Shown here in pieces: positions 47,055-54,655 of a DNA stretch of 56,038 bases; within the stretch, counting starts at the first letter, position 1; each line of letters begins with the position of its first letter. Made by a program: the position numbers and the translations under genes. The stretch comes from Clostridiales bacterium. GTDB lineage: Bacteria; Bacillota; Clostridia; Oscillospirales; CAG-272. The stretch spans positions 1 through 56,038 of the forward strand of contig DPGD01000037.1 in NCBI GenBank assembly GCA_003522145.1. The letters are read 5' to 3'. The notes beneath the pieces were generated by a model. The model made no database searches. It was not told the DNA's origin and saw only the letters and a program-made list of their open reading frames with translations.

Positions 47055-48905
47055 ATGGGAAAGATTATTGGTATTGACTTAGGTACAACAAACTCCTGCG
47101 TGGCGGTGTACGAGGGCGGCGAGCCCATCGTGATTACGAATCCGGAAGGCGCCAGAACCACCCCCTCGGTGGTCGCCTTCTCCAAGACCGGCGAGCGTAT
47201 GGTCGGTCAGGCGGCAAAGCGTCAGGCCATCACCAATCCGGATAGGACCGTGATGAGCATCAAGCGGGAAATGGGCAGTGCGCACAAGGTGACCATCGAC
47301 GGAAAGTCCTACACACCCCAGGAAATTTCCGCAATGATCCTCCAGAAGCTGAAGGCAGACGCAGAGGCGTTTTTGGGTACGCCCGTGACCCAGGCGGTCA
47401 TCACCGTGCCGGCCTACTTCTCGGACGCTCAGCGTCAGGCCACCAAGGATGCCGGCAAAATCGCCGGGCTGGAGGTTCTGCGGATCATCAATGAGCCTAC
47501 GGCGGCAGCGTTGGCCTACGGTCTGGACAAGGAAGTGAACCAGAAGATCATGGTGTACGATCTGGGTGGCGGTACTTTTGATGTATCCCTGCTGGAGATC
47601 GGAGACAGCGTCTTTGAGGTGCTGGCTACGGCCGGAAACAACCGTCTGGGCGGCGATGATTTCGATAAGCGGATCATCGACTGGATCGCAGAAGAATTCA
47701 TGAAGGAAAACAGCGGAATCGATCTGCGGAAGGATAAGATGGCCCTCCAGAGACTGAAGGATGCGGCAGAGAAGGCAAAAATCGAGCTGTCCGGTATGAC
47801 CACAGCCAACATCAATCTGCCCTTCATCACTGCAGACGCCACCGGCCCCAAGCATTTTGAGGCAACCCTGACCAGAGCCAAATTCGACGACCTGACCAAG
47901 GACTTGGTGGAAGCCACCATGGGTCCCACGAAGAGAGTGCTTTCCGATGCCGGTCTGACGCCCGCACAGGTGGATAAGGTTCTGTTGGTAGGCGGTTCTA
48001 CCAGAATTCCGGCCGTACAGGCGGCTGTAAAGAACTTCACGGGCAAGGAGCCCTTCAAGGGCATCAACCCCGACGAGTGCGTGGCCATCGGCGCCGCAGT
48101 CCAGGGTGGCGTTCTGGGCGGCGATGTGAAGGATATGATCCTTCTGGATGTGACGCCTCTGTCCTTGGGTATCGAAACTCTGGGTGGCGTGTTCAACAAG
48201 ATCGTGGAACGGAACACCACCATCCCGGTGAGCAAATCTCAGGTTTACTCCACTGCGGCGGACGGTCAGACGCAGGTTGAAATTCATGTGTTGCAGGGCG
48301 AACGGGAAATGGCAGCCGGCAACACCACTCTGGGCAGATTTGTGCTGGACGGCATCGCCCCGGCTCCCAGAGGCATTCCGCAGATCGAAGTCACCTTCGA
48401 TATCGACGCCAACGGCATTGTGAATGTGTCCGCCAAGGATAAGGGCACAGGCAAAGAACAGCACATCACCATCACCTCCTCCACCAATATGTCCAAGGAG
48501 GACATCGATAAGGCAGTGAAGGATGCGGAGAAGTATGCCGAAGAGGATAAGAAGCAGAAGGAAGCAGTCGAGGTCAAAAACAAGGCCGAGACCATCATTC
48601 TCCAGAGCGAAAAGACCTTGAGCGACATCGGCGACAAGCTGCCCGAAAGCGACAAGACCGAGGTAAAGGCCGCTGTGGAGAAGCTGAAGGAGACCTGCAA
48701 GAACGGTTCCACCGAGCAGATCAAGGAGGACACCGACGCTTTGGAGAAGGCGTTCTATGCTCTTTCCGAGAAGCTCTACAAGCAGACCGGCGCACAGCCC
48801 GGTGCGGAAGGAACCGCCGACAACGGCTCGTCCGAGGGTCAGAACGGCGGAACCACCGATGGCAACGGCAATTATTACAGCCAGGATTTCGAGGATAAGA
48901 CCTGA
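47055..48905 (+). CDS. dnaK: Chaperone DnaK (Hsp70)
   Basis: 616 residues. Seen: the ATPase start IIGIDLGTTNSCVAVYEGG, the Hsp70 signatures VYDLGGGTFDVSLLE and VLLVGGSTRIPAVQ, the linker DVTPLSLGIETLGG and the substrate domain with NTTIPVSKSQVYSTAADGQ. A G/N/D-rich tail ends the protein. It folds proteins with ATP, helped by GrpE and a J protein. An intrinsic terminator follows and no dnaJ is present downstream. Confidence 0.98.
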   Translation: MGKIIGIDLGTTNSCVAVYEGGEPIVITNPEGARTTPSVVAFSKTGERMVGQAAKRQAITNPDRTVMSIKREMGSAHKVTIDGKSYTPQEISAMILQKLKADAEAFLGTPVTQAVITVPAYFSDAQRQATKDAGKIAGLEVLRIINEPTAAALAYGLDKEVNQKIMVYDLGGGTFDVSLLEIGDSVFEVLATAGNNRLGGDDFDKRIIDWIAEEFMKENSGIDLRKDKMALQRLKDAAEKAKIELSGMTTANINLPFITADATGPKHFEATLTRAKFDDLTKDLVEATMGPTKRVLSDAGLTPAQVDKVLLVGGSTRIPAVQAAVKNFTGKEPFKGINPDECVAIGAAVQGGVLGGDVKDMILLDVTPLSLGIETLGGVFNKIVERNTTIPVSKSQVYSTAADGQTQVEIHVLQGEREMAAGNTTLGRFVLDGIAPAPRGIPQIEVTFDIDANGIVNVSAKDKGTGKEQHITITSSTNMSKEDIDKAVKDAEKYAEEDKKQKEAVEVKNKAETIILQSEKTLSDIGDKLPESDKTEVKAAVEKLKETCKNGSTEQIKEDTDALEKAFYALSEKLYKQTGAQPGAEGTADNGSSEGQNGGTTDGNGNYYSQDFEDKT

Positions 48906-48934
48906 TTCCCCCGAATTCTGAAAATAAGAGAAAG

Positions 48935-48969
48935 GAGCCGGCGCAGAGTGCATCTGCGCCGGCTCTTTT
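48935..48969 (+). terminator. Intrinsic terminator after dnaK
   Basis: GAGCCGGCGCAGA (48935-48947), loop GTGCA, TCTGCGCCGGCTC (48953-48965), then TTTT. Perfect 13-bp stem. Confidence 0.95.
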
Positions 48970-49031
48970 CTGATTTTTGCCGGGTAAATCGGAAACGGTC
49001 GGAGGAATGGGCCGTCCCGGCGGCGTTTTCA

Positions 49032-49070
49032 AAAAATCGGGGCAACGCACAGACAAAAGTGCGTTGCCCC
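49032..49070 (-). terminator. Intrinsic terminator after cysS
   Basis: GGGGCAACGCAC and GTGCGTTGCCCC (arms 49070-49059 and 49050-49039), followed on the minus strand by GATTTTTTG. Perfect 12-bp stem. Confidence 0.92.
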
Positions 49071-49104
49071 TCGGTTTGCCTGTTGAGTTTGAAGGTGGTA
49101 CCGT

Positions 49105-50535
49105 TTACTTGTTGAGTTTGAAAGTGGTGCCGTCCTTGGTATCCACCAGTTCTACCCCTCGGTCGCTTAACTCTTTGCGGATCCGGTCGGCCTCGGCGTA
49201 GTTCTTTTCTTTTTTGGCCTGGGCCCTGGCGGCAATAGCGGCCTGAATTTCCTTGATGAAGGGATCGTCGCTGTGGATTTCGTCCTCCTGCTTCTGCTTC
49301 ATGGAGGCCTGTTCCAGATTCAGCATCAGCACACGGTCAAAATCCTTCACGGCGGCAAGGCGGGTGGCCGGAGAAGCGTCTGCCTTCAGAGCGTCGTAAA
49401 GAGCGGTGATGGCCATAGAGGTGTTCAGGTCGTTGTCCAGGGCTTCCACAAAGGGCGCTTTCAGCTCTTCCAGCTTCTGTTCGTCCACCTGTCCCTGGTC
49501 CTTCTCCTCCAGAAGCTGTGCCAGTCTTGAAACCAACTTTTTGTAGGCAAGAGCGGCGTTGTCCAGATTCTCATAGGAGAAGACCAGACTCTTGCGGTAG
49601 TGGGAATTCAGACAGAAAAACCGATAAACCAAGGGGTCGTAGCCCTTCTCCTGAAGCAGGGAAACGGTCAGGAATTCGCCGCTGCTCTTGCTCATTTTCC
49701 CGTTACTGGTGTTCAGGTGGTGGACATGCATCCAGTATTTGCACCAGGAGTGCCCCAGGCAGGCTTCGCTCTGGGCGATTTCATTGGTATGGTGGGGGAA
49801 GGCGTTGTCAATGCCGCCGCAGTGAATATCCAGATATTCGCCTAAATGCTTCATGGCGATGCAGGAGCATTCGATGTGCCAGCCGGGATAGCCTACACCC
49901 CAGGGGGAATTCCATTTCAGTTCCTGATCCTCAAATTTGCTCTTGGTGAACCAGAGGACAAAATCGGTCTTGTTGCGCTTGTTGCCGTCCTCCTCCACGC
50001 CCTCCCGGACGCCCACTGCCAGATCCTCTTCCTTAAAGTCGTTGAACACATAGTATTTGTCCAGCTTGGAGGTGTCAAAATAGATGTTTCCGCCGGCCTC
50101 ATAGGCATAGCCTTTGTTCAGAAGCTCTTTGATCACCTTGATGAATTCTCCGATGCAGTGGGTTGCCGGTTCTACCACATCGGGGTGGCGGATGTTCAGC
50201 TTCCGGCAGTCGTCAAAAAAGGCGTCGGTATAGAATTTTGCAATTTCCATGACCGTTTTATGTTCTCTCCGGGCGCCCTTCAGCATCTTGTCCTCGCCGG
50301 TATCGGCGTCGGAAGAAAGATGTCCCACATCGGTGATATTCATGACTCTTTTCAGAGGATAGCCCGAATACCGTAAGTACCGGTCCAGAATATCTTCCAT
50401 AATATAGGAACGCAGATTGCCGATGTGGGCAAAATGGTAGACGGTGGGTCCGCAGGTATACATGGTCACCTGTTGGGGATCGTGGGGAACAAAAGGCTCC
50501 TTGGTTCTGGTGGCGGAATTGTATAAATACAGCAT
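49105..50535 (-). CDS. cysS: Cysteinyl-tRNA synthetase
   Basis: 476 residues, usual length. HIGH-like motif in CGPTVYHFAHIGNLRSY, zinc/substrate residues in the WNSPWGVGYPGWHIECSC region, and KMSKS in NGKMSKSSGEFLT. The C-terminal helices end with an anticodon-binding region. It charges tRNA-Cys. I take the ATG at 50535 with AAGGAG 9 bases upstream, which leaves 4 bases after cysE; the longer frame would overlap cysE. It forms a cysE-cysS operon behind a cysteine T-box, a known Firmicutes arrangement. Confidence 0.97.
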   Translation of the reverse strand: MLYLYNSATRTKEPFVPHDPQQVTMYTCGPTVYHFAHIGNLRSYIMEDILDRYLRYSGYPLKRVMNITDVGHLSSDADTGEDKMLKGARREHKTVMEIAKFYTDAFFDDCRKLNIRHPDVVEPATHCIGEFIKVIKELLNKGYAYEAGGNIYFDTSKLDKYYVFNDFKEEDLAVGVREGVEEDGNKRNKTDFVLWFTKSKFEDQELKWNSPWGVGYPGWHIECSCIAMKHLGEYLDIHCGGIDNAFPHHTNEIAQSEACLGHSWCKYWMHVHHLNTSNGKMSKSSGEFLTVSLLQEKGYDPLVYRFFCLNSHYRKSLVFSYENLDNAALAYKKLVSRLAQLLEEKDQGQVDEQKLEELKAPFVEALDNDLNTSMAITALYDALKADASPATRLAAVKDFDRVLMLNLEQASMKQKQEDEIHSDDPFIKEIQAAIAARAQAKKEKNYAEADRIRKELSDRGVELVDTKDGTTFKLNK

Positions 50536-50539
50536 GAAT

Positions 50540-51310
50540 TTATTCTCCTTCGCTTTCATTCTTTTTTGTTTTTTCAAGCTCCTGCAACCGTGCGGAAAGG
50601 GTCTTGAGCTCTGTGCGCAGAGCGGACAGCTCCCGGTCTACGGGGTCGGGAATATGGATCTGATCCAGATCGTCCACCCGCAGGTTGTCTCTCCGGACGA
50701 CCTTGGCCGGAACGCCCACGGCGGTGCAGTTGTCGGGAATGTCGGTAAGCACTATGGCACCGGCGGCAATTTTGCAGTTGTTGCCGACCTTCACGGGCCC
50801 TAAGACCTTCGCTCCTGCCCCCACCATCACATTGTTGCCTAAGGTGGGGTGCCGCTTGCCGGTTTCCTTTCCGGTTCCGCCTAAGGTGACGCCCTGATAC
50901 AGCGTGCAGTTGTCGCCGATCACCGCCGTTTCACCGATCACAACACCGGTTCCGTGGTCGATGAACAGGCCTTTGCCGATGGTGGCTCCCGGATGGATCT
51001 CCACGCCGGTGAACATTTTGGTTGTCTGGCTGATGAAACGGGAAGCATACTCATGCCCGTTCTGATGCAGAGCGTGAGCGGCCCGATAGGCCACGGTAGC
51101 GTGCAGACCGGAGTAGAGCGTGAGCACTTCCGCATCGGTCTTTGCTGCCGGATCCCTCTCCCGCACGGCCTTGATGTCGTCCTTCAACCGTGTATAGCTC
51201 GAATGCAGGCTGTCCTTTTTCTTTTGGAATTCTTCTTTTATCTCCTTTTTGCCGGGCAGAGTGAATACCTTCTGCCCCTTTTCGGAAGTGATCTTGATGC
51301 GTATACTCAT
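50540..51310 (-). CDS. cysE: Serine O-acetyltransferase
   Basis: 256 residues. An N-terminal helical part (about 1-85), then the left-handed beta helix with hexapeptide repeats (about 100-210): IHPGATIGKGLFIDHGTGVVIG, YQGVTLGGTGKETGKRHPTLG, and VGNNCKIAAGAIV. It makes O-acetylserine, the first committed step to cysteine. A C-terminal coiled coil (about 225-250) replaces the usual short feedback tail. Expression is controlled by the T-box upstream. Confidence 0.95.
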   Translation of the reverse strand: MSIRIKITSEKGQKVFTLPGKKEIKEEFQKKKDSLHSSYTRLKDDIKAVRERDPAAKTDAEVLTLYSGLHATVAYRAAHALHQNGHEYASRFISQTTKMFTGVEIHPGATIGKGLFIDHGTGVVIGETAVIGDNCTLYQGVTLGGTGKETGKRHPTLGNNVMVGAGAKVLGPVKVGNNCKIAAGAIVLTDIPDNCTAVGVPAKVVRRDNLRVDDLDQIHIPDPVDRELSALRTELKTLSARLQELEKTKKNESEGE

Positions 51311-51377
51311 GAACTTTCACGCCTTCCCAAGGGAAGTCCCCTTTCTGCCGGATGGCCGGCAACCGAACGAACAAAAT

Positions 51378-51655
51378 AAAAACGCCCCTGAACCCCACAA
51401 CGGGTCCAAAGGCGGCAGGCCGCGGTTCCACTTTGATTTCTCACTCTTTTCTTTAACGCAGAAAACGGGAAAACCTACCCGCGCTCTTTCCGAAAGCCCT
51501 CAAATCTCTTTGACTTTCCGACGCAACGCTCGGCCCTCCGGCTCCCGGGCGCACAGCCGATTGCCTTCCCTTCGCATTTTCTCTCAGCCTTCTGAAAAAT
51601 GCTCTCTTTGAAGCGGCATCCGGTTCTTCCCGATCCTTGCCTTTTGTTCCATATC
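51378..51655 (-). promoter_or_regulatory. Cysteine-specific T-box leader of cysE-cysS
   Basis: Minus strand. The T-box sequence AAAGTGGAACCGCG lies at 51434-51421, then a terminator stem (CGCC..GGACCC / GGGTTC..GGGGCG, 51414-51383) and TTTTT. Stem I is upstream with an AGAGAG loop and a TGC triplet (51553-51551) in the specifier position opposite its 5' arm, which reads as a cysteine codon. Uncharged tRNA-Cys should open the terminator. The bases 51311-51377 between the terminator and cysE hold nothing else. Confidence 0.93.
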
Positions 51656-51661
51656 ACTTAC

Positions 51662-51690
51662 AGTATACACTCTTTCGAAGGTTTTGTAAA
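51662..51690 (-). promoter_or_regulatory. Sigma-A promoter of the cysE-cysS T-box
   Basis: Minus strand: TTTACA (51690-51685), 17-base spacer, TATACT (51667-51662). Confidence 0.85.
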
Positions 51691-51814
51691 GTGTTTTTCT
51701 GAAATTTCAGAAAATTTCTGTCATTCGGTGCCCCGGTCTGCGACAGAGATGCCCCTTCCGCCTTTGAAAAATGCCGCAGAATCGTACAAAAAGGTATTAT
51801 TTTTCTCTTTTTCC

Positions 51815-51843
51815 TTGACAAATCTCCAAGGAGGTGGTAGGCT
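51815..51843 (+). promoter_or_regulatory. Promoter of the small SOS-box gene
   Basis: TTGACA (51815-51820), 17-base spacer, weak -10 TAGGCT (51838-51843). The -10 runs into the SOS-box palindrome, a good layout for tight repression. Confidence 0.7.
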
Positions 51844-51872
51844 GTTTGCGAACAAATGTTCGCAAACAGCCT
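51839..51872. promoter_or_regulatory. SOS box inside a 34-bp perfect palindrome
   Basis: Arms of 16 bases (AGGCTGTTTGCGAACA and its reverse complement) around AA. The centre, 51849-51862, is CGAACAAATGTTCG, matching the Gram-positive LexA box CGAAC-N4-GTTCG at every conserved position. It overlaps the -10 and the likely transcript start of the gene at 51896. No T-run follows, so it is not a terminator. Confidence 0.85.
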
Positions 51873-51895
51873 TATGGATAGGAAAGGAGAAAAAG

Positions 51896-52114
51896 ATGTT
51901 GGAAAGATGGAAAACCGAAGGAGCAGGAGCGCTTTTGTGCACTTCCTGCGGCAGAAAGCTGGAAAGGGGAGAGCGGTACATTTCGGTGGAGCGGGACTGT
52001 ATTTGCAGAGAGTGCGCCGAAAAACTGGAGCTGTGGCAGGTGATGGAGCTGTTGGAGGTCGGCAGAGTGATGGAGCTTTTTGAAGAGCGGGGAACCGTGC
52101 AGACCTGCCGTTGA
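51896..52114 (+). CDS. Small Cys-rich (zinc-ribbon-like) protein under SOS control
   Basis: 72 residues. Cysteines at 15 and 18 (CTSCG) and at 35, 37 and 40 (CICREC) form a plausible zinc site; the C-terminal half is a charged, leucine-rich helix (about 41-66, LELWQVMELLEVGRVMELFEE). The AGGAG site lies 6 bases before the ATG. I recognise no family. Given the LexA box and promoter, it should be induced by DNA damage. It stands alone between the divergent cysE operon and the CapA gene. Role unknown; a cell-division or replication inhibitor is only one option. Confidence 0.75.
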   Translation: MLERWKTEGAGALLCTSCGRKLERGERYISVERDCICRECAEKLELWQVMELLEVGRVMELFEERGTVQTCR

Positions 52115-52166
52115 AGGGAGTTGGGCGAAAGAAGAAAAATTCATGGGACAAAAATCGGGGAAAGGC

Positions 52167-52195
52167 TTGTTTTTTGAAGGGTTCCGATGTATACT
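52167..52195 (+). promoter_or_regulatory. Sigma-A promoter of the CapA gene
   Basis: TTGTTT (52167-52172), 17-base spacer, TATACT (52190-52195), 42 bases before the start codon. Confidence 0.75.
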
Positions 52196-52237
52196 GTAGG
52201 AGAAGAATCTGCGGATATTGAAGGAAGGAATTCTCCC

Positions 52238-53623
52238 ATGAACGGAAAACGGTTTCTCTGTGCAACGGCCATTCTGCTTTTGCTGGCATTGTTTACAGGC
52301 TGTCAGAACACGAAGGTCACGGTGTTGGAGCCTACGGAAAGCTCCGCCGAAAGCGGGGCGTCCCGTTCGGTCGCCACACCCACCGTTCCGGACGGGTCTG
52401 TTGATCCGACAGGGTCGACTTCCCAAAGTCCTTCCGCCCTTCCCACAGAGCCGTCTTCTGTGACCGACTCTGCCGACCCGACGACCTCAGGCGGAAAAAC
52501 GCTGGTCTCCAAATTCAATATGCTGACGGCGGGGGACAACCTGATTCACCGGGGCATCATGCAGGAGGCCCAGAACCGGGCAACGGGCGAGGAGAATTTT
52601 TCCTTTGATTTCCTCTATGAGAACATCAAGGAGCAGGTGACCGCTTCCGATTATGCCGTCATCAACCAGGAATCCATCATCCTGCACAACCGGTATTTGC
52701 CGGGCTACCAATCGGGTAATCCGAAAGCCAATCTCAACAAATACTACCGGACCGATGTGTCCTTTGTGACGCCGGTGGACATGGTGGACGCTCTTTGCAG
52801 AGCCGGCTTTGACGCTTTCGATATGGCAAACAATCACGAATTGGATATGGGTGCGGCGGGATTGCAGTGGTCTTTGGATTGGTTGAATCAGAACGCTTCC
52901 GGAAAGATTTTGTGGTTCGGCGGGTTCTATGACGAAGAAGACCGGGCACAGATCCGGGTCATCGAGGTGAACGGCATCCGGGTGGCCCTGCTGGCATACA
53001 CCTACGGAACCAATGTGTCCACCGAAATTGCAGAGAAAGAGGAGGGCTTCCGGTTTTTAGTGCCCTATATTGACGATGAGAAGATGGTGGAGGAACTGCA
53101 ACAGGCCAAGGAAGTGGCCGACTTCACGGTGGTTTTCGTGCACTGGGGCACGGAATATTCCTTTGAACCGGACGAGCTGCAGCGCCATACGGCAAAGGTG
53201 TTGGCAGAGAACGGAGCGGGCATTATTGTGGGGCACCATTCCCATACTCTGCAGCCCATTGAGTATATAGACGACGGCAAGGGCGGAAAGGTGCTGTGCG
53301 CCTATTCGCTCGGTACCTTGGTCAGTACCATGGAATACAGCAAAAATATGTTGGCCGGGCTGTTCGGTTTTGATCTGTGCAAGTGGGATGACGGAAGCGT
53401 GACCGTGGAAAATCCCCGGCTGACCCCGACGGTCTTCTACTATGACCGGAATGTGCAGAACAATCAGCTGCTTTATCTGAAGGACCTGACACCTGCGTTG
53501 GCGTCCTCCCATGGAGTCGGGACAAAATGGGGAAATGAGATCTCTCCTGAACAGCTTTACGGCTATCTGCACGGCGTGATCGACGACGAATTTCTGCCGG
53601 AAGAGTATAAAGGGCATCTCTGA
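52238..53623 (+). CDS. CapA family lipoprotein (PgsA/CapA metallophosphatase fold)
   Basis: 461 residues. Signal peptide with lipobox F-T-G-C (Cys24 or so), an S/T/P linker, then a CapA domain: MLTAGDNLIHRGI, INQESII, DMANNHELDMG, VFVHWGTEYS, VGHHSHTLQPIEYI. These supply the histidine, aspartate and asparagine ligands of the calcineurin-like fold. CapA proteins take part in capsule or poly-gamma-glutamate synthesis or release, but free-standing copies are common and their substrate is open; no capB/capC is near. I take the ATG at 52238, after GGAAGGAA, rather than one 17 codons upstream. Confidence 0.9.
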   Translation: MNGKRFLCATAILLLLALFTGCQNTKVTVLEPTESSAESGASRSVATPTVPDGSVDPTGSTSQSPSALPTEPSSVTDSADPTTSGGKTLVSKFNMLTAGDNLIHRGIMQEAQNRATGEENFSFDFLYENIKEQVTASDYAVINQESIILHNRYLPGYQSGNPKANLNKYYRTDVSFVTPVDMVDALCRAGFDAFDMANNHELDMGAAGLQWSLDWLNQNASGKILWFGGFYDEEDRAQIRVIEVNGIRVALLAYTYGTNVSTEIAEKEEGFRFLVPYIDDEKMVEELQQAKEVADFTVVFVHWGTEYSFEPDELQRHTAKVLAENGAGIIVGHHSHTLQPIEYIDDGKGGKVLCAYSLGTLVSTMEYSKNMLAGLFGFDLCKWDDGSVTVENPRLTPTVFYYDRNVQNNQLLYLKDLTPALASSHGVGTKWGNEISPEQLYGYLHGVIDDEFLPEEYKGHL

Positions 53624-53770
53624 ACATTCCCTGCATACGGTAAAACAGTATTTTTACCGCAGAACCTCGTTGCAAACCCTGAAATACAAAGAATATTCCT
53701 GCGTTTCTTGCGCCTCGCTCTCGGAAAAGACGGTCTGCCGCCGGAGATGCTTTGAATTTTTCAGGGACCA
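53620..53770 (+). repeat. Dispersed intergenic element, family A, copy 6
   Basis: Starts CTCTGAACATTCCCTGCATACGG-like at the CapA stop, with TATTTTTACCGCAGAACC, TTGCAAACCCTGAAATACAA, GAATATTCCTGCGTTTCTTG, CGCCTCGCTCTCGGAAAAG, GGTCTGCCGCCGG, and ends GCTTTGAATTTTTCAGGG. The rest of 53771-53911 has no gene. Confidence 0.65.
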
Positions 53771-53911
53771 CTGAACAGCCAAAGAGCGGAAACCGAAAAA
53801 CCGAGGTGCGGGCGTCCTTGCCGGCACCCCGGTGTTTTCACCGGGTATCTTTGAAGGAGACAGGCAGAACCGGAAACAGGAAAAGCCGGAAGCGAAAGAA
53901 AGGGAAGCGTT

Positions 53912-54610
53912 GTGCGTACAGACAAATATCTGGCCGATGTTACGGGGCTTTCCCGAAAAGAAGCGGGAGAAGCCCTGCGCAGGGGGCGGGTGACGGTAAA
54001 CGGACAGGTGGTCCTCCGCCCGGAAGAAAAACTGGATGAGAGGACGGCGCTGGTTCTGTTGGACGGCGTGCCCCTTTCCTATCGGCGTTTTACCTATATT
54101 TTGCTCAACAAGCCCCTGGGATATGTGTCCTCCACGGACGATCCGGGAGGCCCTACCGTCCTGGAGCTTTTGCCTGAAAATCTCCGGAAGGGGCTGTTTC
54201 CCTGCGGGCGGTTGGATAAGAACACCGCAGGGCTTCTGCTTTTAACCGACGACGGCCCATTGACGCACCGGCTTCTTGCGCCGAAAAGCCATGTGCAAAA
54301 GGAATATCGGGTCACCTTGGAGCGTCCGGTTACCGAGGAGGATGTAAGGGAATTGGAACAGGGCGTGGATATCGGCGGCTACAGAACCAAGCCCTGCACT
54401 CTGAAAATGCAGTCACCGACCGAAGGCACGATCACCTTGACCGAGGGTAAGTACCACCAGATCAAGAGGATGTTTCAGAACCGGTGCAACAGGGTGATCG
54501 CATTGGAGCGCATTTCCTTCGGAGGACTGCGGCTGGACGGGCGTCTTGCCCCCGGGGAATTCCGTTTTTTAACCAAGGAAGAGGAAGCGCTTTTAGGAGC
54601 GGAAAACTGA
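53912..54610 (+). CDS. rsuA: 16S rRNA pseudouridine(516) synthase family protein
   Basis: 232 residues. An N-terminal S4 domain (about 1-60, RTDKYLADVTGLSRKEAGEALRRGRV) and a pseudouridine synthase domain with the catalytic aspartate in GRLDKNTAGLLLLTDDG, plus VQKEYRVTL and GKYHQIKRMF. Length and layout match RsuA rather than the longer RluB/RluF. It isomerises a uridine in rRNA. Start is GTG at 53912 with AAGGGAAG just upstream. It lies 45 bases before tex on the same strand. Confidence 0.92.
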   Translation: MRTDKYLADVTGLSRKEAGEALRRGRVTVNGQVVLRPEEKLDERTALVLLDGVPLSYRRFTYILLNKPLGYVSSTDDPGGPTVLELLPENLRKGLFPCGRLDKNTAGLLLLTDDGPLTHRLLAPKSHVQKEYRVTLERPVTEEDVRELEQGVDIGGYRTKPCTLKMQSPTEGTITLTEGKYHQIKRMFQNRCNRVIALERISFGGLRLDGRLAPGEFRFLTKEEEALLGAEN

Positions 54611-54655
54611 ACATCAGAACAAATTTATTTTTTATGCAGAGAGGTATACATTTCT

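Noticed and set aside
47079..48953. 624-codon minus-strand frame opposite dnaK
   Set aside because: Shadow of a highly biased gene; the DnaK frame is unmistakable.
51839..51872. Palindrome as a rho-independent terminator
   Set aside because: No T-run follows on either side, and the centre is an exact SOS-box match next to a promoter.
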